Source: Lateolabrax maculatus
Lineage: Eukaryota; Chordata; Actinopteri; Acropomatiformes; Lateolabracidae
Length of the DNA: 64,000 nt
Direction of reading: 5' to 3'
NCBI GenBank assembly: GCA_031216445.1
Contig: CM062219.1
Location: 11,194,501 to 11,258,500 of the forward strand
The number at the start of each line of letters is the position of its first letter. Positions within the stretch are counted from its first letter, which is position 1. A program made the position numbers and the translations under genes. The notes beneath the pieces were generated by a model. The model made no database searches, was not told where the DNA came from, and saw only the letters and a list, made by a program, of their open reading frames with translations. Shown here piece after piece: positions 25,857 through 37,120 of this stretch.

Positions 25857-27785
25857 ATGTCCCTGGCGGAGCAGCAGTGGTGTCCCACCGGCGTCCAGGT
25901 GACCGTGCTGCAGGCCCGCGGCCTCAGGGTCAAGGGGAAAGGCGGCACCAACGACGCGTACGCGCTCATGCAGGTGGGCAAGGAGAAGTACCAGACCTCG
26001 GTGGCGGAGAAGTGCGTGGCGCCGGTGTGGAAGGAGGAGGCCGCCTTCGAGCTGCCGCCGCTGCTTCAGGGAGGAGGAGGAGGAGGAGGAGGAGGAGGAG
26101 GCGCGGAGCGGTCCACGCTGCGGGTGCACGTCCTGCACCGGGCCCTGGTGGGTCCGGACAAGCTGCTGGGACAGGCTGTCATCAGCCTGCTGCAGCTCAG
26201 CGAGGACAAGACCCGCAACAAGACCGAGTAAGTCGCGCACGCAGCAGGGAGCCGGGGGGGTCATTATTCCAACAAAAGCAATGGGGAGAGATACATCTGT
26301 AGATTAGTTTTCTCGATTAATCGGCGAATCGTGTGATGGATGTCACAAAGTAGCCAACTCCCCATCGCAAGTTCCCAAAGTGCAGCCTTTGTCTGTTTGA
26401 GCAAACAGTCCACAACCCCAAACACTTCATTTTTTTACTTAAAACTACTAAGAATTAATTGATGTAGTAGTTGCTGGAGAGTTTTCTGTCAATCAGCTAA
26501 TCAATGAACCAAGCAACACTCTTTAAGTCTTTACCAAACAAAGAACATTAACTCTAACTGAAGGGAGGCAACACTGTGCTTGTCTGCTGGAGTTTCTCAG
26601 ATTTATCAAATGACTCTGCTGCTGACCCCGAAGACAAGTCAGAAGAAAAGGTGTTGATCACTGTGTGTTTAAGGAATCTGGGCTCCTCCACATCAAACAG
26701 GACCATGTCTTGTAGGTTTTCCCCCCCAAAAGCAGACTGTGTGTTTTATGCATATATCTAATTTTTGGGCAGATGTTACTCTATAGTAGTTTTTGTAGCT
26801 GCATGTAAATGAGGTAATAATGGGAGGTGCAATGAAGACCTACTATCTTCGACTTTCATCTGCGCCACAGGGGAACAACTCCTGGTTGCTGGTTCTGTCA
26901 GTCATGCTGCAGCTTTGTGGTCTTTCAGGACAAAACTCCTTAATCCCTATTAAATCCTTACTAATTACAAACTTTTTTTTTTGTTGTAGTAATAAAATCA
27001 TGCCGCCTCTGTGGATTAGGGTTGCCATATGAATATGTTGTCTTTAATTTGTGCATTTGTAGAGACCCTTTCGAAGTGCGTATGATTTCCCTTTGTGATA
27101 TTTGCACAGAGGTGAGGAATTTGAGTGCACTGCACACACACAGCCATGCATCACTACGCAGACCCGCTTTTGGTGGGTTTGACTTATGAATGTTGCCCAC
27201 TCGCTCCAGTGCAGCTTAAGGGATTTGTTCCCTCGGCAGCAGCCCTCAAGGATGCCAATCAGCATTACGTACTCAGGCGAAAGACGGGAGTCTCGTTCAT
27301 TGACTGAACTTGTCAACAACAGAGAGATGTTTTTAAAAGCATGGAAAAGATAAAATAGGTTTTAAGATAAAGCATCGAGTGTTCCTTTTTAAATTCTAAT
27401 TACACTGCATACACACAGAGCAAAGTAGGAGAAGTAATAAACTGAGGCGACGATTGTACAAAATATTCACACCCATCTCTCCTGAGCTTGTGGCAATAAT
27501 GGCAGAGATCAGGTTTCGCAGGCCTTGCTGGTACTACCGTATGTTCTCAGTAACAACAAATATACGTGCTCCTTTTTAAGCAGAAAATGTCATCTTCACT
27601 TTGTCAAAGAAAAAGGTTTAAGATTTCTATTCAAAATGTCCTTCAGTCAAGTCTGTAGTTCAGTAAGAATGGTAAATGTTTTCTTGTGCTAAGCTGTTTC
27701 CAAGCACTTTAGTCCCCCCCCCCGCCTCCGCCGTGTGACCAGTATTATACAAAAGCAGACCACATACCAGCCTGTTTATCTTAAA

Positions 27786-27837
<52 letters not shown>

Positions 27838-30800
27838 CCTTTTCAAGGGCTGTTAGTTGTTGGTGTTGCTGTTTTGGTCTGTCTGCTCTCTCTGATCTTT
27901 TGATGCCTCGGGTCATTACATGAGTTGTAACGTAGTCCGCACCGAGGCTGGATTTGATGTTGTGGTTCGTTACTGCTCATGTTTTTCTTCATCATGCAGA
28001 AATATAGATTTGCTGTCTGTCCATATTGAGAAAAACCTTCTTATAAAACAGAGCAAGCGGTCAACCCGCTGGAAATGAGTTGTGATTGAAATGAATTTGG
28101 TCACGCGTAACTTCTTGTACTGTTCTGCCTGCTCCCCGGGTTTGGCTTGTGTCCAGCTCTCTTGGCATGCCAAGCTGAACTTCACCTGGCTATTACTGCA
28201 TGTTTTGGGTTTTTTAGTGTTTGGACTCCGATCACATCTGCTCTTTTTTGGCAGCGTGTCATTCAAAAATCAGATACTGGTTTCCCTTGAATACTGCTGC
28301 AGGAATTTGCATGTTGATACATGCAAAGAGTTTAATGAGAATTTCTTACTGAATTTATTGAGAATTTATTTTGTATTCTTTAAAAAAATAAGCAAACGTG
28401 CTTTATCTGGTGTTAAGTTAATGCTCAGCTTGTTTTCTGTTGATCTTTCTGTAGACCTCTGTGCGCTTGGTGAATGCACCTTGACTCTGAGGTTTAAATC
28501 CAGCTTTAGCCTCACATTCCTGACTGTTTTATCTATGAAAAGCAAACAGTGATGGCTACAGCGACGAGCAAGGTCAGACTTTCTGGGCAAGAGACCACTG
28601 TGCATGTACTGACCACCAAAAGACCAGCGCGTTCCACGAGCTGCCAGTACATCAGCTCTACTGTTTTAAGGTACATGGTGTTTGCTGAAATCGGCAAAGC
28701 AATTATTGAGCCAAGTTTTACTCTTTTTGAACATGTTTTGCTTGCAAAAGAAGTCACTACTGTTAATAAAGTTTTCACTCAGCAGTCTTCCAGTGGAAAT
28801 TAACAGAATGAATAGAAATGACTTTAGTTTCTGGATTATAGTAGATATTTTCAGAAAATTCACTTTTCAAGACATCAGAATTAGTAGCCTACGTTTGTTT
28901 CATGTGCTTGAAAAGTATTTTGTCACTCATGATTGTATGGTTGTTTATTTGTTGGTCATTGACCTGCTTTTAATCTTAAATACAAAGACCAAAGATGTTT
29001 TTTTTTTTTTCTGAACATGTTCAGAATTGGATTATTCGTCCATGTTGTTTTTAAATAAATAATTAAAATGAATCAATTAAATTCAAAACTGTAACTGTTT
29101 TGGTAAAAGTTATGTCTGTTTTATACAGCCAAATTTATATAAGCCAATCATGTAAAAGAAAGTTTTCATGGGTCTTTTTCTCAGCAGACGTTTGACTTGT
29201 CGTTGTGGCAAAAGCACAGGTGTTATTAAAAACATTAACAATGGCAAAGTGTCACAGTGAGTCAGCATGAACATTACCTGGACCCTGAAGCAGCTAAATG
29301 GAATCGAGCCATTCTTTATTTTATAGTTGATGCCTGTGCTGTTCCTGCTGTGACATGTCAAAATGCATGCTGTGAAAAAATGCCTATTTTATAATTTGAA
29401 CACTATTTGGCTTCAATACAGCATTTTGTGGTTTCAGGTGGCTTCATTTTAAGTTTTATTATCCTTGACATAGCATGTGCCCACTGGAAAGGGAATTTCC
29501 TTGTCAGTTTCACACGGTTTTGTTGCATAGGCCTTCATTTTGGCTTCTCTGACTTGTGGATGTGGACTGATACAATAAGCCCTTGACAGTCCTGGTCCTT
29601 GGACATTATCACTGTTGAGCTGTTTTACTCACTCAGCTCTTCTCCCACTCACACAGCTGCGTTCTGTGATAAGAAAAGGCTTGAGCCACTCAGTGCATTG
29701 TCTTATCAGTAGTTCAGGCTCCACAAGGAAGGATGTGTGTGTGCAGAAAGTAGAATACATTTACAAAATGTTGAGTCATGCGTTATCCTCTTGTGGTTCT
29801 GTCTGTACAGCAGGGCAGCACAGTTTCTATTCTTCACACTGGTGTGAAATTACTGAGTTTAAGGGCATCATCATTATCATCCAGGCATTGTTAAGTGGAA
29901 GCCACTTTTAATTCCTCCTCCTGCACACTGCTTACTACCCCAACCAGCTAACGCCCAAATACTTTTGCAACTTCCGTTCTGTTTAAACTGAACTAGCTCA
30001 CTGCTTCTCTTTTTTTTTTTTTACTTGTTCATGTAGGATGTAGTTGGGTTAGTGATGTGTCGGCATCAGAAGTACAGAGTTTGTTCAAAGGTTAGGGTTG
30101 TGTTATACTGTACATGCCAGTATAGTATAGTATAGTATAGTATAGTATAGTGTATATATGGCAAACAGTGTAATTGTAGTATAGTATCTAACTATATGAT
30201 ACTATACAGTACTATAGTGAGTGTAGTTAGTTATCATACTATATTAATGCTATTAGTATACTATGCTAAACTAAATCTATACTATACCATGTTATACTAA
30301 TTCCGTACTATACTGTAGTACACTACAGCAAACTATTGTGTAAAGCATATGGTGCTTCATTGTAATGACACTAATAACTCTATATATAAATAAATGAATA
30401 AATAAGGTGGCTGTAATCAACATGTTTATATTGACTTTGGAATACAAGACTTCTTGTATGTGATAGGGGTTTCTAATAGTCATAAACTCAGAGTGTCAAT
30501 ATCAGACTCTGCAGTTCCTCTCAGCGTTACAAAGTTTTATAACATCAAAATATAAGTGTCAGAGCATTAGGAAGTTTGCTCAGTTGTCATGGAATTGTAG
30601 AAGTTTCCATTTTTATGAGCACTTAAAAATTGATTAAGGTGATTAAAGTCTGCTGTGAAATTAAGCTGAAATGAGGGTGAAATATCAGTTTAGCTTAATA
30701 TATGATATTATAATTAATATTTTTTTATATTAACAATGGATCACATGTAATGTGTCACTCGTAATGATGAACCCACTGAGAACTATTACCTAACTCTGCA

Positions 30801-33800
30801 GTTCAACTCAACTCTACAGAGCCTTATTACATCTTAAAATCATTTAGTTTCACCCTCACCGCTCTCATTACCTTCAGCCACAGCAGGCAACTGTTTTCTG
30901 CAAAAAAAAGCCCTAAAAACCATCTCTATTCTACAGTCTAGCAACACACAGCAGACGGACAAAGTTAGAGACCAGCTGGTGTACATGGTGGAGCATTTAG
31001 CTGCTGAATAGCCAGATATTTCTCTCAGATGTTGGTGAAGCCCAAAAACGGAGCTAAAGGAGAGTGTATATTGTGAATATTGGACTTCAATTCAACAGGT
31101 GGCCACAAAAACTTCAAGTGAATACTAATGCTGCTCTAGGTGTGTTGGATATGTAAAGAGGCATCTGTTTGCTAACACGTTTGTCATATCAAATTGAATT
31201 CTGATAATATGTCAGTGTTCTCAACTTTAATATCATTTATTTATCTTGATTCGACTGAAGTCCATATTAATAACATTGCCTTAATGTCTAGCCCTTTCAT
31301 GCTATGGGCCATCAGCTATTAATTTCTAAGATATTATTTGTATTATGAGGCCATATTGAGGGATTAAGACACAAGATACAACTGTTCCACTTTGACAATT
31401 AAACTAAAACTTAAAAGGATTCCCACAGAGGGATTGGATGAAATATTCTCCATAGCTTTGTGCCACATATAAATATGTCACTGTAAATGGGAGTAAGAAA
31501 AGTAAAGTACAGAACACTGTCCACATTTGCATGATAAATAAATGCATTATCTGTCTAGCAGTGTTTACTTGAAAAACATTCATCAGGCAAGTCTCACAGT
31601 ATAATGCCAAGGCCTGAAATTTGCAAATCACATCTCATTACTCAGCAGCAGCGGGAGGCAGGGGAGCTGTGGCACCCATTTCAGAAGTTCCAGGAAATGG
31701 CCTATCCCTCCTATAATTAATTTGTGCCACACATGTGCAGCATTCCTGTGGGAGGAAGAGGAGGGTCAATCTCAATAACATATCTTATTCAGAGAGGAAG
31801 GCACTGTATTCAGTTGGGTCTATATTAAATGCCAGGGGCATCTCAGGAAGAGGTGGTATTTAGAATGAGGGGAGAAGAAAATTACCGTTCAGGCACATAA
31901 ACGCACAACATGATATACTTAGACAGGGTCTGTTTTTAAAAACACATTTTTGAGCCAAATCTATAAATTTTGATTGACTGTTCTTTCAGTGTAAAACAAG
32001 AAAGTTAGTTTATGATACACATACTCACGCACACATGCAAGCACATACGCACACACACACAAATATGCACACATGGCCTCTTCCTCATTTCCCCAGGAAT
32101 CCAGATTTCAGTTGGAGTTGTTTGTTCAGTGGTGAGCTGACCTCAGATTTCTGCATGATAGGCACTTTTTATGCTGACTGCTCCTTTTCGTTGTTCTGTT
32201 AAATTATTCTGAGACCCTTCTGTCAGTATTGGACCATGACACAGGTGCGGTGCCAACTTGACAAAACCTGGTCTTAGTGAACGTCTAACTGAGTCTGTTT
32301 AGGCTTTTCTACATTTCAAGACTTATATTTTAAGTTGCTAGATTAAAAGTTTGTTGGCATCGATTCTTTCTCTCAGGCACCTACCTACAGTATGTTTAAA
32401 GGGTGATGAGGAAGTTAATAGCAGATTGATTCCCTGTCTGACCAGTTTAGGTTTTGTGAGGAGCAGAGACAAATCTTGTTAGATAAAAACCCCCTCCTTT
32501 AGTGGGGGCGAACGGGCTGTTGATTGTCTGCAGGGTTAGATGTCTGGGAACGTGTACTATATACACAAAGTCAAGTGTGACACATATCTCCAAGGCATAG
32601 TGGGTCACGAGCTATCACAGAGCCTGCTGTAGAAATCTATGCTACAAGTCTGATCCTGATGTAGTATTAGGATTTGATCATGTGAGACAGTAGAGGGAAA
32701 GGGAAAAATGTTCATAAAGGCTGTCAAATATTGACGAAAAAATTATACACAGTACAAGCATTCATAAATCCCCCACATTATGTTGCCACAGACAGGACAG
32801 TATTATTATTTTTTTCCTTCATGGTCAGTTTGCTGCTTGATACTTACAGACTTTCCAAAAACATTCAAGTCGGTGCTGAGTCACTCTCCATTTGTTACAG
32901 GATGTATCATAGTTTCCACTAAGAAGCTGACGAGGACTAAACATACTGTACATGAATCTCTGTCTTAGTGTCTTTATGATTCTTTTAAACCAGATGATAT
33001 TATGAATAATAGTTGGGGAACAATGCTCAATGAATACAACTCTTTTCTGTGTGACAACTTGTTATGCCATTTACACAGTATTTGAATTTTCAGGAATGGT
33101 TGCTGGAGCTTGTTAGGACCGGGCTCTCATTAATTCAATATTATTGTTTCTTTTCTTTTAGTGGACATTTTACAGAATAATAATGATATGATCAAAATGT
33201 GTTTAATTTAATTAAAAACAAAATTATTGTTATAGAAATTGTGATATTGATTTCAATCATATTGCTCAGCCCCAAACCTAGATACTGAACAAATAACAGT
33301 TGCTTGTTTTTGAGTTTCATATCTTAAAGGTCCTATTACACTGTAGAACCAGTTTTATTTCCATTCCACAATGACCCCAAAATTAGGTATATGGATATAA
33401 AAAGTGAGTGGACACTAACACTTGGTTCACTTTTTGATGTACTTAATCTCCTGTCAAACAAGTACAAGTACAAACAAGTACATGGTCTTGGGACATTCTA
33501 ACGTAAATATCTGTTCTTTGAAATTGCCAGATTCAGCTCATTGTTTAGCTGTCCGACCCGCGACTTAACTGTTTTGGTTCACCCTCACCACTCTCATAGC
33601 ATAGTTTTCGGTAACAGCAGCAGCAGCAGGCAGGTGTTTTCAGCTAAAAAGCTCTAAAACCTACTGTACACTACCTGCTCAGCATCCAACGGCTGACAGA
33701 CACAGTTCGCGACTTGCTGGTGGACGTAGATGATTTAGCAGCTAAAGAGCCAGATATTTTCAAAAACAGAGCTAAGAGAAAGTTAATATTGGACTTACAT

Positions 33801-36800
33801 TTGCCAGGTGCCCAGACACATGACTCCAACTGAATGGTAATGTTGTTCCATAATTGCTAGATGTGTAAAGGTTTGCCATACGAACATAAAAGATCGAAAT
33901 TATGTGGTCATGCCTTGTTTCTGCTGCCCCCAAGTGGCCAAAAAATCATTCATGGTCAAAGAATCTTTTTAACCTTTTAACCAGCACTAAAAGAAGAAGT
34001 TGATATCCAGAATAATATATAGAATGTGTTTTTTGAAGTGTTTGCACAATTAATCATTTGGGAATTATATACCTGTTAACATGCCTTCAAAAAAGGATCT
34101 AATTGGATGCCTCTCTTTAACAGATGGTTTAAGTTGCTTGACAAGACTGGCAAGGCAGACAAAGACAGAGGAGAAGTACTTGTGGACATCCAGTTCATGA
34201 GAGACAACATGACCGGCAGCATGTTTGACCTTTCTGCTGCTGGCAAATCCAGATCTCGCATGGGCAAGTTCAAGGACAAAGTGCGGGGCAAGAAAAAGGA
34301 ATTGGATGCGCCGTCCACCGTGGTGCCTTCCATCACTCAGATTCTGACGGACAGCGAGGAGGAGGGAAACGGGGACGGTGAGGTAGCTGCAGGCAAGGGC
34401 GAGAAAAAGAAGAAACATAAGATGAAGTCTTTGTTTTCTCCCAAGTCTAACCTGCAAAAGAACATGTCTCAGTCCATGTCTGTTCTGCCTGCAAAGAACT
34501 CCTCACTGAGCGGCAGCCAGTCGTCTGGTCTAAACGTGGATTCCTCAGAAGGTCAGGGCAAAACACAAATTTACGCTATCACTATTATTTCTTTTTTTTT
34601 CTCTTGTCTTCTGTATCATTAGATGCATGTTAACTTTCCCATGTCCTTCCAGGTAAAAAGAAGTTCAAGTTCATGATACACAAACGCTCGGGCAGCTCAG
34701 ACAGCAAAGATTCTTCCTCTGGTCACCAAAAACAGGGCGCCGCCGAACAGAGTAACTTGTGCATCAATGGCAGTCATGTATACTGTGAAGAAGCGCAGCC
34801 CCGGACCTCTCGCATCAGCTCTAACTTCAGCCTGGGCAGTTCAGGCCACGGATCCATGGAAGACGTCCCTGAAAGCTCTCCTCCATCTGTTGATTCACTA
34901 AAAGCAGTGACACAGTATTCAGCCTGGACAGAGGAGGAGGAGGAGGAGGAGACAGCTGAAGTAGAGAATATAAAAGAGGATGAACTAAGAAGGGAGGAAG
35001 AGGAAAGGATCAGGATGGTTGAGGAGCGGCGAAAAAAAGAAGAGGAAGAGGAGAGGGTTAGGAGAAAGGAAGAGGAGCTTGAGAGGTTTGCTGAGGAAAA
35101 GAGGAGACGAGAGGAAGAAGAAAGAAGGACTGAAGAGAGAGTGAAAAGGGAGGCAGAGGAAAGTATGAGGATGGAGGAGGAAGAGAGGAGAAGACAAGAG
35201 GAAGAGCGGCAAAGATTAGCAGAAGAAAAGAGGAAATTAGAGGAACAAGAAAAAAGGAGAATTGAGGAAGAAGAAAAAATGCAAAGAGAGGAAGATGAAA
35301 GGATTAGGGTAGAGGAAGAAAGAGTCCAAGAAGAAGAGCGTAAATTAGAGGAAAAGAGGAGACTGGAGGAAGAAGAAAGAAGGATTGAAGAGGAAAAGAT
35401 TAGAAAGGAGGAAGAGGAGAGGATTAGGAGGGAGGAGGAGAGGGCTGAAGAAGAGAGGAGGAGACGAGAGGAAGAGGAGATGGTGAGAAGACAAGAAGAA
35501 GAGCGTGAGGAAAAGAGGAAGCTAGAGGAACAAGAAAGGAGGCGAAGGGAGGAAGAGGAAAGGATTAAGAATGAAGAGGAGAAGGCTATGAGGGAACAGG
35601 AAGAAAGATTAGCAGAAGAAAAGAGGAGACTACAGGAACAAGAAAGAAGGAGAATTGAGGAAGAAGAAAAAATGCAAAGAGAGGAAGATGAAAGGATTAG
35701 GGTGGAGGAGGAAAGGGCTCAAGAAGAGAGAAGGAGACGAGAGGTAGAGGAGAGGGCGAGAAAACAAGAAGAAGAGCGTAAATTAAAGAAAAAGAGGAAA
35801 CTAGAGGAGGAAGAAAGAAAAAGAATTGAGGAAGAAGAGAACATTAGAAGGCGGGAAGAGGAAAGGCTAAAGGTGGAGGAAGAGAGGAGGAGGAAAGAAG
35901 ATGAAGAGAGAGTTAAAAGGCAAGAAGAAGAGCGTGAGAAGTTAGCAGAGGAAAAGAGGATACTAGAGCAACAAAGGAGAATTGAGGAAGAAGATAAAAG
36001 GCAAAGGGAGGAAGAGGAAAAGATAAGGGTGGAGGAAGAGAGGAGGAGGAGGAAGAAGAAAGAAGAGGAGAGGATTAGAATGCAAGAAGAAGAGCGTGAG
36101 AAGTTGGCAGAGGAGAAAAGGTTGCTAGAAGAGCAAGAAAGAAGGAGAATTGAGGAAGAAGAAAAAAGGGAGGAGGAGGAAAGGATCAGGAAAGAGGAAG
36201 AGAGGAGGAGAGTGGAAGAGGAGAGGGCTAGGAAGGAAAAGGAAAAAAATGAGAGATTAGCAGAGGAGAGAAGAAGACTAGAGGAACAAGAAAAAAGGAG
36301 CATTGAGGAAAAGGAGAGGATTAGAAAGGAGGAGAAAGCTGAAAAGGAGAGGAAAGAAGAGGAGGCCAGGAAGCTGGAAAAAAAGAAGTTAAGAGATGCA
36401 GAAGAACAGAAGAAGAGCGAAAATAAAACAAAACAGAAAGCTGAAGGGACGAAATCTAAAGTGGCTACCGACAGCCCTGCAGAAGTCACTTCTACTAATC
36501 CGTTTGATGAAAACGTTTCAAATAATCCCTTTGAGGAGAATCCTGACTCACCTACTGGGCCCGACAGCAAAGTGTCAACTATCCAACAAAGGTTAGTTCA
36601 AGCCGTCTTTCACTACACAGATCACTAACACTGTGATGGATACATAATATTTAATTCCAAAATAATATAAGAAACAATACAAATAACCTACCCTCATTGT
36701 ATTGTTGTGTATAAATAGAGCACTTTAAATTGAAGTCTCACACACCTTGAAGGTTGTGGGTGTTGCACAGGGTAACAGGGTTAAACTGCATGGATCTTAG

Positions 36801-37039
36801 CTAACCTGCCGTAGTTATCAGTAACAGAACAGGACGAGGAACAGAACGGTAAAGGAGGTAGTGAAACTAAATTTGAATGCCTGATGAAAATGATATAAAG
36901 TCAGAGTCATTTACATGCACAGAAAGTGTTATCTGACTGGTCTTTATCTTCTGTTTTTTTAGTCAGTCACAACACAGCAACAGTTCTTCTCAGCACTTCT
37001 CTTTTAAACGCAATCTAAAGCTGACACCGTCATGAAAAT

Positions 37040-37120
<81 letters not shown>

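Larger units (their letters stand above)
26228..34123 (+). other. rab11fip1: Large first intron of rab11fip1
   Basis: A 7.9-kb intron from GTAAGT to an AG acceptor. It contains a CA microsatellite (27787-27835), a TATAG pentamer tract (30121-30150), copies of a dispersed repeat near 30480-31218 and 33573-33950, and several open stretches, the longest about 28082-28552, with no protein similarity I recognise. Confidence 0.75.

Noticed and set aside
28082..28552. 156-codon plus-strand open frame inside rab11fip1 intron 1
   Set aside because: No recognisable motif, AT-rich codon use, no splice or conservation evidence.
28549..28800. Possible alternative first exon of rab11fip1 beginning ATGGCTACAGCG
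   Set aside because: An open frame with a fair start context, but no CpG island, no resemblance to FIP N-termini and no in-frame donor that is clearly better than chance.
35719..36570. Long minus-strand open frame rich in Ser, Leu and Phe
   Set aside because: It is the antisense shadow of the purine-rich rab11fip1 exon; lack of stops follows from the base composition.
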